DNA from: Erysipelotrichaceae bacterium
GTDB taxonomy: Bacteria > Bacillota_I > Bacilli_A > Erysipelotrichales > Coprobacillaceae
Direction: 5' to 3'
DNA: 39,709 nucleotides
NCBI GenBank assembly: GCA_018365815.1
Contig: JAGZJH010000022.1
Coordinates: 1 to 39,709, forward strand
The notes beneath the pieces were generated by a model, which was not told the DNA's origin, made no database searches, and saw only the letters and a program-made list of their open reading frames with translations. Positions 16,672 through 25,603 of this stretch are shown one piece after another. Positions within the stretch are counted from its first letter, which is position 1; each line of letters opens with the position of its first letter. Both the position numbers and the translations under genes were made by a program.

Positions 16672-16911
16672 TTAATTTATCTTATTTTTGTTTTTATAAA
16701 TTCGTGCAATTAATTTTAAGAAATAACTTTCAAATAATGATGAAATAAAGATAACCATTCCAATTCTAGCGATTAAATCAATCATTGCATTACCGGTATT
16801 CACAACGATTAAAATAAAACTTACTACAAATGAAATAATCGCAATTTTAAATGTCATTTTTGAAAATTTAATATACCGCTCATAGACTTTTTTAAATTCG
16901 TTAGTTGCCAC
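16672..16911 (-). CDS. Small hypothetical membrane protein (79 aa)
   Basis: A basic N-terminus (KKVYERYIKFSK) precedes two hydrophobic segments (residues ~21-38 and ~46-66) and a lysine-rich tail, giving a two-helix membrane protein with both ends probably inside. The start is a GTG with AAAGGAG about 8 nt upstream. It is 37 bases after the RpiR regulator on the same strand and may be cotranscribed; its 3' end abuts the lysine-operon promoter. No family recognised. Confidence 0.6.
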   Translation of the reverse strand: MATNEFKKVYERYIKFSKMTFKIAIISFVVSFILIVVNTGNAMIDLIARIGMVIFISSLFESYFLKLIARIYKNKNKIN

Positions 16912-16948
16912 TTGCTTGCTCCTTTCTTATTTTTTATAACTTTATCCG

Positions 16949-17836
16949 TTATGTATTAAGTTTTTTTTCAATTAGCGTTAAAGGAGCTTTACGATTACCT
17001 TCAAATGCCTTTGTTTTAGAAATTTTGTAATCTAAATTTTCTTTATAATTTAAACTAAAGTAACATGAATAAAGAATATCTAAAATTAATGAAATTGAAT
17101 ATTCTGTAGTGAAGTTTGCAATCTTTGATTGCATGGCTTCCCTTGATGAAATAGTTAAAGAAGTATCTGCTAATGTGTTCAATTCATTTTCACCATAACT
17201 GGTAATAGTAATAATTTTAACACCGTTTGCTTTTAATATTTTCGCAATCTTAATTACGCTTGAAGTTTCACCGGAATAGGAAATTAAAATTGCACAATCA
17301 TTTTGATTAGCATTCATCGAATGGTAAAATTGATTACCAAAACTTTCTTCAAAAATCACTGTCTTTCCTATTCTTAGCATTTTATATTTAAAATTTTTCG
17401 CAATGTTTTCTATATTTTCAATAGCATATATATAAATATGATGAGATTTTTTTAATATTTGAATGGCTTGTTGTAATGAATCATGATCAATTAATGAAAA
17501 AGTATCTTCGACACTTTCAACCACTAAATTTTTCATAATTCCCGCAATATCCATAATTGTATGTTCTTGATTAAATGGAATATTAGGATTAATTTCTTGA
17601 AAATGACTTTGTAAGTATTGTAGTTCTTTTAAGTATTGCTTCTTTAATTGTTCAAATCCATCATATCCTAGTTTTTGAGCAAAGCGAATGACTGTTGAGG
17701 AAGAAGTATATGTTTCTCTAGCGATTTGCCTAGATGAAATATCTTTGAGTTGATTTTTATGACTTAATATATAATTAGCAATTAATTGTTCATTAGCAGT
17801 TCGTTTAACTTGTTTTATTTTTTGTTCAAATAACAT
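16949..17836 (-). CDS. MurR/RpiR-family transcriptional regulator with SIS domain
   Basis: Predicted sugar-phosphate-responsive regulator, 295 aa. Residues ~1-75 form the RpiR helix-turn-helix (KDISSRQIARETYTSSSTV, then IRFAQKLGYDGFEQLKKQY). Residues ~125-255 form a SIS sugar-phosphate isomerase fold (IYIYAIENIENIAKNF, CAILISYSGETSSVIKIAK, ITSYGENELNTLAD). It is divergent from the MATE gene, with the 161-bp spacer holding candidate operators, and is paralogous to the regulator at 30002-30874. The effector is unknown; neither gene has a sugar catabolic cluster beside it. Confidence 0.9.
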   Translation of the reverse strand: MLFEQKIKQVKRTANEQLIANYILSHKNQLKDISSRQIARETYTSSSTVIRFAQKLGYDGFEQLKKQYLKELQYLQSHFQEINPNIPFNQEHTIMDIAGIMKNLVVESVEDTFSLIDHDSLQQAIQILKKSHHIYIYAIENIENIAKNFKYKMLRIGKTVIFEESFGNQFYHSMNANQNDCAILISYSGETSSVIKIAKILKANGVKIITITSYGENELNTLADTSLTISSREAMQSKIANFTTEYSISLILDILYSCYFSLNYKENLDYKISKTKAFEGNRKAPLTLIEKKLNT

Positions 17837-17943
17837 TGTCGATCACCTATTTATCATTATACCCTAATTTGAAGCACTGCTCCATTTATTTAATCGAAAA
17901 ATAACCCATTATTTCAAGCATTGTTGCAACTTAAAGATAAGAG

Positions 17944-17973
17944 GGTTAACCTAAAAAAATTTATTGTTATAAT
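17944..17973 (+). promoter_or_regulatory. Promoter of the MATE gene with palindrome over -35
   Basis: The -10 TATAAT is at 17968-17973. The -35 position is covered by the perfect palindrome GGTTAACC (17944-17951), so the -35 itself is weak (TTAACC, 16-nt spacer). A palindrome there suggests a repressor or activator site, possibly for the divergent RpiR protein. Confidence 0.45.
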
Positions 17974-17997
17974 TGATTATAAAGAGGAGGGTTATAA

Positions 17998-19335
17998 ATG
18001 AATAATGAATATATGTTAAAACAAAAACCTTGGAAATCAATTCTCAAATTTGCCTTACCACTTATGGCTGCAAATACCCTACAACAACTTTACAATACTG
18101 TAGATACACTTGTTGTAGGTAATTTTGATAGTCAATCTTCTTTAGCAGCGGTAGGTTCATGTTCATATTTAGTCATGTTGTTTTTAGCTTTAGCCATCGG
18201 TCTTTCAACCGGTTCAGGAATTTTGATTTCTCAAGCCTATGGAGCGAATGATACAAACAAAATGAAAAGGGTCTCCGGTACAAGTATTACTTTTTTAACC
18301 ATGCTTGGATTGTTGATGAGTATTGTCACATGGTTCATTGGTCCATATATCTTAAAATATGTTATTAAAGTACCTAATAGTATTTATTCTTTAAGTGTTC
18401 TTTATTTAAGAAGCTATGCTATTGGTTTAGTTTTCCAATACGGCTATAATTCTATCGCCGCTTCGTTAAGAGCTTTAGGAGACAGTCAATCTTCATTATA
18501 TTTTTTGCTTATCACTTCTATTTGTAATATTGTGTTAGATTTAGTTTTTGTCATTATATTTAATTGGTCGATAATTGGTGTAGGATTAGCGACAACTATT
18601 TCCCAATGTATTAGTATGATCATCGCCTATATCTATATGGCTAAAAAATATCCTATGTTTAAATATGAAAAAAATATCTATCATAACGATAAATCAATAA
18701 TTAAATCGATTATTGATTTAGGAGTGCCTATGGCATTTGCACAAATGGTTTCTTCACTTGGATTTATGTTACTTCAGCGTGTCGTGAACTCATATGGTGA
18801 AATGATGGCCGCCAGCTATACAGTTGCTTGTCGTTTAGAAATTTATATGTTAGTTCCTAACATTGCTATTTCTCAAGCGATTGCAACTTATACCGGTCAA
18901 AATTATGGGGCTAAAAAGTTTAACCGTATTAAACAAGGAATTATGCAAAGTAATTTTATATTAATCGCTATTGACCTTATCATTGGTATCTTAGTATTTA
19001 TGTTTACTTACCAATTAATTGGTTTATTTAATTTAAATGGACAATCTATTATTTATTGCGCCACTCATTTACGCATTGTTGCCGCCGATTTTATTCTTAA
19101 TGGTTTAAGAGGCACAGTTTTAGGTGCTTTTCAAGGAGTGGGAAAATCTAAATTATCTATGTATTGTTCTGCCACTGAAATTATTTGTCGTGTTATATTT
19201 GCCTATGCATTATCTAGTGTTCTTGGACCCGGAGCTGTTTGGTGGCCCGAGGTTATTGCATTTGCTGTTTCGATGATCATGGCTTATGTCATGTATTATT
19301 CCAATTATTGGCAAAAAGATTTAATCTTAAAATAA
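17998..19335 (+). CDS. MATE-family multidrug/metabolite efflux transporter
   Basis: Cation-coupled exporter of the inner membrane, 445 aa with about twelve membrane helices in two homologous halves. The N-terminal half starts with WKSILKFALPLMAANTLQQL and has YNTVDTLVVGNF; the second starts with IIKSIIDLGVPMAFAQMVSSLGF and has ISQAIATYTGQNYGAKK. Both half-motifs (P-x-x-x-x-x-x-x-Q-L/M) are typical of bacterial DinF/NorM-like MATE proteins. AGAGGAGGG lies 5-6 nt before the ATG. It is divergent from the RpiR regulator at 16949-17836. Substrate unknown. Confidence 0.92.
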   Translation: MNNEYMLKQKPWKSILKFALPLMAANTLQQLYNTVDTLVVGNFDSQSSLAAVGSCSYLVMLFLALAIGLSTGSGILISQAYGANDTNKMKRVSGTSITFLTMLGLLMSIVTWFIGPYILKYVIKVPNSIYSLSVLYLRSYAIGLVFQYGYNSIAASLRALGDSQSSLYFLLITSICNIVLDLVFVIIFNWSIIGVGLATTISQCISMIIAYIYMAKKYPMFKYEKNIYHNDKSIIKSIIDLGVPMAFAQMVSSLGFMLLQRVVNSYGEMMAASYTVACRLEIYMLVPNIAISQAIATYTGQNYGAKKFNRIKQGIMQSNFILIAIDLIIGILVFMFTYQLIGLFNLNGQSIIYCATHLRIVAADFILNGLRGTVLGAFQGVGKSKLSMYCSATEIICRVIFAYALSSVLGPGAVWWPEVIAFAVSMIMAYVMYYSNYWQKDLILK

Positions 19336-19516
19336 ATTTTTCTTCATTTAAACACAAGATCTTTTATTTTGAGTGACAAAAAAGAGTCATCTTTAGTTTA
19401 TGTGAGCATTTTTTCTATTAACATTTCTTTGAAATATCATTAAAATTTTAATAGAATTATCATGTAATTTGTATTTAATATATAAAGTATACTTTTAAAC
19501 TAAAAATATTATTTTT

Positions 19517-19585
19517 AAAAAAAGAGGCTTGACATATATGATTAAAATTTGCTGTCCTAAGACAGACTAAACTCTGCCTTTTTTT
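19517..19585 (+). other. Structured, terminator-like segment in the gene-poor spacer
   Basis: AAAAAAAGAGGC (19517-19528) can pair with GCCTTTTTTT (19576-19585) with one bulge, and CTGTC-CTAA-GACAG (19552-19565) forms an inner hairpin. The T run at the right end looks like a plus-strand terminator, either of the MATE transcript 180 bases upstream or of a small RNA. Nothing else is evident in 19336-19615. Confidence 0.35.
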
Positions 19586-19732
19586 ACATACAATTAAATA
19601 ATAATTTATCAGGCACCATTATGTCTTTTTGGATATAATTGTGTCTTTTTGCTTTTCATCATTATAAAAAGTAGAATAAACTATTACTTTTTGGTGAATA
19701 GCAATTGAAAATAGAAAAAAGGAGTGATCAAT

Positions 19733-19891
19733 ATGTTACACAACGAACATGGACAAAAAGTTGTCAAAGATATTTTTGAAGATATGAAAAAAGAAATTGG
19801 ATGTACTTATATTTCAGACTTACCGGCAAATAAAGAAAAACTTAAAAAAGCCTTACAAAATATAGACCTTAATCAATACAGTAAAGAATAG
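19733..19891 (+). CDS. Small hypothetical protein, 52 aa
   Basis: ATG 19733 follows AAAAAAGGAGTGATCAAT, a strong ribosome binding site with good spacing. The product (MLHNEHGQKVVKDIFEDM...) is charged, soluble and probably alpha-helical, with a single cysteine in EIGCTYISDLP. It stands alone. Upstream are two direct copies of TGTCTTTTTG (19622-19631 and 19642-19651) around a TATAAT (19634-19639). I do not recognise the family; the codon pattern and ribosome binding site make it a likely real gene. Confidence 0.6.
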   Translation: MLHNEHGQKVVKDIFEDMKKEIGCTYISDLPANKEKLKKALQNIDLNQYSKE

Positions 19892-20791
19892 GTTCAAGAT
19901 TTCTTTGAATATATATATGATGAAAAATAATTTATTTTGTAAATAACTAAAACTAAGAACTCGTTACTGAAATAAATTCTTTCTTTATGATATTTGCTTT
20001 TAATAATGATATAAATCATCATCAAAATAACGGTCAAAAAGAAAAGTTTATGTAAAAATATTGATATAATATTTATAAAAATAAATCTATAAATCAAATT
20101 GCTAGTGATGTAATTACATTATTTAATGTCATCTTTGTCGTAAAATGAGGTTTGGTGTTAAATAACAGGAAGCAAATATTTGTTAATTATTTTTACTTCA
20201 TTATTATTTAATAGTTCAGAACTGTTTTGGGTAATTGATAAACAATATTTGTACTATTAAAGAAATTTTTTAAACAAAATTGTATGTTCTATTAAAAAAC
20301 AACCAGAAAATTTTAATCAATGAAATCAAATCTATTAAAAGAAATTGAAAGAATTTATTGACTACCTAATTATTTATATTACCTCTTTATAACCATCGTG
20401 ATAAAACATCAACTTGTTTAAATTATTCAACGAAACTATTAATTATTGATGAAGCTTTTTAAAATTTGAACAGTTTATCTGACTACTTGATAAAAGTAAA
20501 ATTTCTAGAACATAACTCAACATATTAATAAAATAAAGCATTGTAACAAATTTAAATAAAGAAAAAAGGGCAAATTAGTGTAAATTGAATCCCTGATTTG
20601 CTCTTTTTATAATTCAGTTTTACTTGTGTTGCTACTTGATTGCAACTTCTTTTTGTGAATAAAATAGTCCTATATTAATCAATTTTTCCTACTAATTTTC
20701 TCTTTCTTTGATTTATTTTGAAATTGTCTTTCTACTTCTCAATTTAAAATCTTTAAATATAATCAATATCGCCTAGATTTTTTATGCTTAA
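19892..20791. other. Gene-poor AT-rich spacer
   Basis: No intact gene with a ribosome binding site is seen in 900 bases. A 67-codon minus-strand frame at 19894-20097 lacks a convincing ribosome binding site and is mostly hydrophobic AT-codon residues. Around 20330-20520 the plus strand has coding-like stretches in shifting frames with many stops, perhaps an eroded gene. The hairpin at 20562-20609 is the only clear signal. Confidence 0.5.
20562..20609. terminator. Bidirectional terminator in the spacer
   Basis: AAAAAAGGGCAAAT pairs with ATTTGCTCTTTTT (one G-U), with T runs on both strands. No intact plus-strand gene precedes it, which supports an eroded gene to its left. Confidence 0.65.
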
Positions 20792-21616
20792 TTAAAATAA
20801 ACTTATTAATACCAAACTACATAATCCAATAGAAGCTGCTGATCCATCAACATGTGTATCTAAATCAACATTAAAATAATTTGTAAACACAATAAAAATA
20901 ATTTGCGAAATCACGCCAAAAATAACAGCAATTAATAAATTATTTGTCATTAAAATCGTATAACCAACGACCATAGTAATATGATGAGTTGCGGGAAACT
21001 CCGGATTTGAAAAAGCGAAGATTAACGACAAAGCACTCATTGAAAAACCAATTGTAATCAAACCGGTTTTAAGTATAAAATAACCACTCACAACCCCTAT
21101 TATTAACGCAAATAAAATTTGAAAAATCCAAAAATCCATTGTTGCTTTACGTAACAATGGAACTTCTGGTTTTTTCATCATCTTTCCTGTTCCAAACAAA
21201 AATCGAATTAAAAAATTAACACTAAGCACTGTAAATGCACCAATATCAGCAGATAATTTTAAACAAGTTAAAAGGTAATAAACTAAATACCCTACTAAAC
21301 CAAAAACTCCACTAACAAGTAATACACGATAATCACCAGTAAAATATAAAGAACGATTACCATCAGCCCCATTTAATTGATGATTTCTACGATTAGCACT
21401 AAACGCCATTCCTGCTGTTGCACCATTAAAACAAACACAAGGCATAAATATTAAATTCAATACTTCATTATTCAATAAAGTTACATCACCACCACAATGA
21501 CTGATGATTAAAACAATTAAACCAATAAAACCAGTAATGACAAATGTAGCCGTTCCCCCAATCATTGCACCCATTGCGCCAGAGAAAAAAGCAAGTAACA
21601 ATGTTTCTAAATTCAT
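20792..21616 (-). CDS. Polytopic membrane protein of unknown function (274 aa)
   Basis: Seven to eight hydrophobic segments span the protein, starting with a glycine-rich helix pair (GAMGAMIGGTATFVITGFIG). Conserved-looking features are FMPCVCFNGATAGMAFS, a polar loop GADGNRSLY, and the polar C-terminal DLDTHVDGSAASIG before the last helix. These repeated polar/Gly motifs near membrane segments suggest a transporter or channel, but I do not recognise the family. Its ATG is one base after the mnmE stop, so it is translated from the same mRNA; a link to tRNA modification is not implied. Confidence 0.7.
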   Translation of the reverse strand: MNLETLLLAFFSGAMGAMIGGTATFVITGFIGLIVLIISHCGGDVTLLNNEVLNLIFMPCVCFNGATAGMAFSANRRNHQLNGADGNRSLYFTGDYRVLLVSGVFGLVGYLVYYLLTCLKLSADIGAFTVLSVNFLIRFLFGTGKMMKKPEVPLLRKATMDFWIFQILFALIIGVVSGYFILKTGLITIGFSMSALSLIFAFSNPEFPATHHITMVVGYTILMTNNLLIAVIFGVISQIIFIVFTNYFNVDLDTHVDGSAASIGLCSLVLISLF

Positions 21617-21617
21617 T

Positions 21618-22952
21618 TTATTTTCCTATACAAAAACGGCTAAATAATTCATCTAAAAGATCTTCTTTTGCTTCTTCTCCTAAAATTTCTTTCAAATTTT
21701 TCCAAGCATCATATAAATCTAATACAATTAAATCAGTAGGAATCATCATATGCATAGCATCAATGGCTTTTGTGGTACTAATTTTTGCTTGTTCTAATAA
21801 TGAAATATGACGTGAATTACTAATTAAAGCCTCATCGTTTAACACCAACTCACCAATGTTAAAAATACGTTTAATTTCATTTTCTAAGTTTTCAATATCT
21901 AAATTTTTAGCACTAATACTAATTCCTTCGATATCAATTTGTTTGGTCATATCACTTTTATTAATCACAATAATGCGTTTTAAATCTTTAGTTAATTTTA
22001 ATAACTCTTCATCTTCTTGGTCTAATGGTCGACTTCCATCTAATACTAATAAAACTAAATCAGCATATTGTACCACTTCTTTAGACTTTTCAACACCTAT
22101 TTTTTCTACTATATCTTCTGTTTCACGAATTCCGGCTGTATCAATCATATTTAAAACAATACCACCTAAATTAACACTTCCTTCAACAATATCACGAGTT
22201 GTCCCCGCAATATCTGTCACAATAGCTTTATCTTCTTGTAATAAAGCATTGAGTAAACTTGATTTTCCCACATTAGGTTTTCCTACAATCACTGTTGAAA
22301 TACCTTCTTTAATCAACTTTCCACTTCTTGCATTTTCTAAAATATGATCTAATTTTAAAATAAATTGGCTCGTTAAAGGAATTAAAGAAGTTGATGTTAA
22401 CTCTTCTACATCATCATATTCAGGATAATCGATATTCACTTCAATTTGAGTAATAATTTTAATCAAATCTTCTTTTAAATCTTTAATTAAATTAGAGACA
22501 TTTCCTCTTACGCCACTAAGTGCTAAACGACTTGCTTGAACTGTTTTAGCGCTAATTAAATCTGAAATTGATTCTGCTTGGGCTAAATCGATACGACCAT
22601 TTAAAAATGCACGTTCACTAAATTCCCCTCGATTAGCCATTCTTGCACCATATTTTAAACAAGTTTCAAGTACACGATTGGTAATAAATACGCTCCCATG
22701 ACAATTAATTTCTACCATATTTTCACCGGTAAATGTATGTTTTCCATGATAGACATTCACTAATACCTCATCAATAACTTCTTTGCCATCACGAATAAAT
22801 CCATAATGAATAGTATGACTTGGTACTTTCGTTAAATCTTTTTTAAATATTTTTGACATTACTTCAAATACATGAGGTCCACTTAACCTAATTATTGACA
22901 AAGCCGCTTCCATACGACTTGTGGCAATTGCTACAATTGTATCTTCAAACAT
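21618..22952 (-). CDS. mnmE: tRNA modification GTPase MnmE
   Basis: With MnmG it installs the carboxymethylaminomethyl group at wobble U34 of certain tRNAs. The 444-aa protein has an N-terminal tetrahydrofolate-binding domain (IVAIATSRMEAALSIIRLSG, HGSVFITNRVLETCL), a helical domain, and an inserted G domain: G1 GKPNVGKSSLLN, G2/G3 GTTRDIVEG and DTAGIRETED, G4 NKSD, G5 ISAK. It ends in the conserved FCIGK with the catalytic cysteine. I start at ATG 22952 (MFEDTIVAIATS), seven bases after GGAGTG; the upstream ATG at 22967 overlaps that site. Confidence 0.96.
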   Translation of the reverse strand: MFEDTIVAIATSRMEAALSIIRLSGPHVFEVMSKIFKKDLTKVPSHTIHYGFIRDGKEVIDEVLVNVYHGKHTFTGENMVEINCHGSVFITNRVLETCLKYGARMANRGEFSERAFLNGRIDLAQAESISDLISAKTVQASRLALSGVRGNVSNLIKDLKEDLIKIITQIEVNIDYPEYDDVEELTSTSLIPLTSQFILKLDHILENARSGKLIKEGISTVIVGKPNVGKSSLLNALLQEDKAIVTDIAGTTRDIVEGSVNLGGIVLNMIDTAGIRETEDIVEKIGVEKSKEVVQYADLVLLVLDGSRPLDQEDEELLKLTKDLKRIIVINKSDMTKQIDIEGISISAKNLDIENLENEIKRIFNIGELVLNDEALISNSRHISLLEQAKISTTKAIDAMHMMIPTDLIVLDLYDAWKNLKEILGEEAKEDLLDELFSRFCIGK

Positions 22953-23025
22953 TTTATCACACTCCATTTTCTTTATTATACATGAAAAAAATACTATTCA
23001 AAAGTAATTAAGTTTTATATCACAA

Positions 23026-23073
23026 CAAAAAGACAGTTAATCCATATGTTGACGTGGAGGGGACTAACTGCCT
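23026..23073 (-). terminator. Terminator-like hairpin upstream of mnmE
   Basis: AGGCAGTTA (23073-23065) pairs with TAACTGTCT (23039-23031; one G-U), with an inner TCCA/TGGA helix, then TTTTT on the minus strand. It lies in the divergent spacer, so on the minus strand it would act as an attenuator in the mnmE leader or end a short RNA. Confidence 0.45.
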
Positions 23074-23198
23074 TTCTATTTAAATCAATTATATTTTACT
23101 CAATTTTATTTGCATTTACAAGTAATTTTCATAAATTCATCTTTTTAACCACTTCATAAAGAGTTATGCTATACTTTTAAAAAAAGGAGTGTGAAAAA

Positions 23199-24017
23199 AT
23201 GACAAACATTGCTGTAATAAGTGACATTCACGGAAATTACACTGCCTTTAAAGCAGTGTATGATGATATTAAAAATAGACCAATTGATTATATTATCTTT
23301 CTTGGAGATTTAATCTGTGACTTCCCACTTCCTGAAGATACTTTCGATTTAATCTATAAAATGATAGAGGAATATCCTTGTACATTTGTAGCCGGAAATA
23401 AAGAAGAATATATGTTTAAAGAACATTCTCACTGGAGTTATTGTTCAAAAAACGGATCTCTACTTCATACTTATAATCATTTAAGAAAAAAAGATTTAAA
23501 CTTTATCAAATCATTTCCTCAAGTCGTGACATTTAAACCTTATAACTGTCCTGAAATGACAATTATGCATGGACATACTATACGACCTGAACAAAATTAT
23601 GAAACTATCTTAAAACATTTAAATACTTCTGTTTTATTATTCGGACATACGCACGAACGTTTTGTTTTAAATAAAAATGGCATTTTATTACTTAACCCCG
23701 GTGGTGTTGGAATAAATAAAAATCCAAAAAACAATATCGCTGAATATGCAATTTTAACTTTCGATAATAACCAATATGTTTATGAAATGGTTGACGTGGT
23801 ATTTGATGTTGAAAAAGAAAAACAACGTATTATTGAGTCGAATTTTCTTAAACAAAGTCGATATTGGGGAGCAGCAAGTTATAAATCTTTAGATACAGGT
23901 AAAATCGAATCCTATGATTTAATTCATTTAGCAACTAAACTTGCTAATGGAAATAAAATTGAAGAATGTCATTTTGAAAAAGCCGCAATGATTTTAGACA
24001 TTCCACTTATTGAATAA
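23199..24017 (+). CDS. Calcineurin-like metallophosphoesterase (YfcE/MJ0936-like)
   Basis: Cytoplasmic dimetal phosphodiesterase, 272 aa. The metal-binding blocks are intact and in order: DIHGNYTAF (residues 8-16), FLGDLICD (~35), VAGNKEEYM (~67), MHGHTIRPE (~120) and FGHTHERFV (~148), followed by LNPGGVG. The C-terminal ~95 residues lie beyond the catalytic core and show no recognised domain. AAAAAAGGAGTG precedes the ATG. It is monocistronic with its own terminator. The substrate (cyclic nucleotide, diadenosine or sugar-linked phosphodiester) cannot be told. Confidence 0.88.
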   Translation: MTNIAVISDIHGNYTAFKAVYDDIKNRPIDYIIFLGDLICDFPLPEDTFDLIYKMIEEYPCTFVAGNKEEYMFKEHSHWSYCSKNGSLLHTYNHLRKKDLNFIKSFPQVVTFKPYNCPEMTIMHGHTIRPEQNYETILKHLNTSVLLFGHTHERFVLNKNGILLLNPGGVGINKNPKNNIAEYAILTFDNNQYVYEMVDVVFDVEKEKQRIIESNFLKQSRYWGAASYKSLDTGKIESYDLIHLATKLANGNKIEECHFEKAAMILDIPLIE

Positions 24018-24036
24018 TTAGTTTTAAACAATTTTA

Positions 24037-24067
24037 AAAGAAGTTAATACGCTAACTTCTTTTTTTT
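24037..24067 (+). terminator. Terminator of the phosphoesterase gene
   Basis: AGAAGTTA/TAACTTCT stem with loop ATACGC, followed by TTTTTTTT. Confidence 0.85.
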
Positions 24068-24098
24068 ACATCAATACTATCTTATAAATTATACTTGT

Positions 24099-25160
24099 TT
24101 ATGAATTTATTTTTTTAATATTTAATTTATTTTGTTTGATGATAAATTGAAAAATTAAAATAAATATCACTGCAAATAATAATCCCATAAAATTATTAAA
24201 AATACGTAAATAGACAGCGGATTGAACACCATACAAACTAGAAGCTGTAAGCAAAGCGCCAAAACAATTAAATATTGTCTTATGATGGTATGAAGAAACT
24301 AATCCTAAACATAATCCGGCGATAATTCCAAAATAAGAGATTATTGTTGTCGGTAAAATTTGAACAATCACTAAAAATAAAATTGAACCAATACAAATTC
24401 CACTCAATCTTTGAAATATTCGATGACGCATTTTTAATGGATAACATGTTAACATTGATGAACAAGCAAATCCTGCCCACATAAAACGTTCTAATGAAAT
24501 AATACGAGCAAACAAGAAAAATAAAGTCATTCCACAAGTCGCTTGTAATTGCCATTGATATTTATGGTCAGCCAAACTAAAATGCTTTAAGAGATGTATT
24601 AAAGTTGTTTCACTATTTTTTTCTTTATGTTTAATGTATAAAATCAATCCAAGGATAATTAATCCGACTAGTGTCATATAAAAACGCAATACAAATGTCG
24701 AAAAATTAATCTGTGTACCACTTAAAAAAACATAGCCAAATAAATATAATCCACCATTTCCCATTTCAGGATTTTCGCAAGATAAAACTAAAATTGTAAA
24801 TAACGAAATAAAGTTAATCACTACACCACCTAGTAAAGATACCTTTTGCATTAATAATGGTGAAATGAGTAATAATGATAAAATAATTACTAAAGATAAA
24901 ATTGAATCTTTAATATGATAACCAAAATCCACAAATCGAATGCTTAATAGAATACAAAATAAAACCACTGCCATTGAACTGTTTTGTGATGAAAATAAGG
25001 TGGTTAATAAAGAAATAAATATAATTGAAAAAAGGACTAATAAAACATCTCTTACTAGCAAAGCAGATAGGTAGAAGTTCTTTTCTTTTTTATTTTCAGC
25101 ATTTTTTCGATATTTGTATAATGATGATGGATCAAGTTGTAATGCTTGGTAAAAACTCAT
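24099..25160 (-). CDS. FUSC-family membrane protein (aromatic acid exporter-like)
   Basis: A 353-aa inner-membrane protein with two clusters of five to six hydrophobic segments, separated by a hydrophilic loop (~residues 178-205, HKEKNSETTLIHLL). The second cluster carries the FUSC-like block RFMWAGFACSSMLTCYP...RIFQRLSGICIGSILF. Family members such as AaeB and YccS-like proteins export organic acids or small toxic compounds. The preceding MarR gene overlaps its leader, suggesting drug- or acid-responsive control. I use ATG 25160 behind AGAAAGGTGA; an in-frame GTG nine bases earlier overlaps the MarR stop. The call rests on topology and one motif. Confidence 0.65.
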   Translation of the reverse strand: MSFYQALQLDPSSLYKYRKNAENKKEKNFYLSALLVRDVLLVLFSIIFISLLTTLFSSQNSSMAVVLFCILLSIRFVDFGYHIKDSILSLVIILSLLLISPLLMQKVSLLGGVVINFISLFTILVLSCENPEMGNGGLYLFGYVFLSGTQINFSTFVLRFYMTLVGLIILGLILYIKHKEKNSETTLIHLLKHFSLADHKYQWQLQATCGMTLFFLFARIISLERFMWAGFACSSMLTCYPLKMRHRIFQRLSGICIGSILFLVIVQILPTTIISYFGIIAGLCLGLVSSYHHKTIFNCFGALLTASSLYGVQSAVYLRIFNNFMGLLFAVIFILIFQFIIKQNKLNIKKINS

Positions 25161-25165
25161 TTTAA

Positions 25166-25603
25166 TCACCTTTCTTTCGTTTTTCTAAGTATATCAGCGG
25201 CTTGTTCTAATGCTAAAATCAAGTCGCTAAATTTCTCACTCCCCATTGTTTGTTCCATTGTTTTATAAGGTAAAAAAAGCATTTGATAATTTTCATTCAA
25301 CTGATTTTCACCATAGTGACTTAAAAGAAGAAAATAACTTCTTTCATCATCAACATCTTTTTGTTTAGTCAGCATTCGTTTTTCAACTAATGTCTTTAAA
25401 CTTCTACTTACAGCTTCTTTTTTCATTCCTGTTGCTAAAGCAATATCATGAGGGGTCACTTTATTTTCACTTAAATAGATAAAAGATAAAATTTCCATTT
25501 CGTTTGTATTTAATGTACGTGATTTTTCTTGTGTGACTATTAGACGTGCAAAAGTATGAAATAATTGTATTTGTTGTCCGTATTTTTGCCAATTTTCATT
25601 CAT
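25166..25603 (-). CDS. MarR-family transcriptional regulator
   Basis: 145-aa winged-helix regulator. Residues ~33-95 hold the DNA-binding domain (NEMEILSFIYLSENKVTPHDIA, MKKEAVSRSLKTLVEKRMLTKQ, DVDDERSYFLLLSHYG), including the MarR wing D-x-R. I choose ATG 25603 (MNENWQKYGQ) with AAGGAGAG 5-6 nt upstream; the longer frame adds 23 AT-rich residues unlike the family. It is five bases before the FUSC gene and probably autoregulates the pair. Confidence 0.9.
   Translation of the reverse strand: MNENWQKYGQQIQLFHTFARLIVTQEKSRTLNTNEMEILSFIYLSENKVTPHDIALATGMKKEAVSRSLKTLVEKRMLTKQKDVDDERSYFLLLSHYGENQLNENYQMLFLPYKTMEQTMGSEKFSDLILALEQAADILRKTKER

Noticed and set aside
19894..20097. 67-codon minus-strand frame as a membrane protein gene
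   Set aside because: Made of AT-rich hydrophobic codons with no ribosome binding site or context.
21856..22347. 163-codon plus-strand frame antisense to mnmE
   Set aside because: It mirrors the conserved mnmE coding frame, has no ribosome binding site, and shows no recognisable domain.
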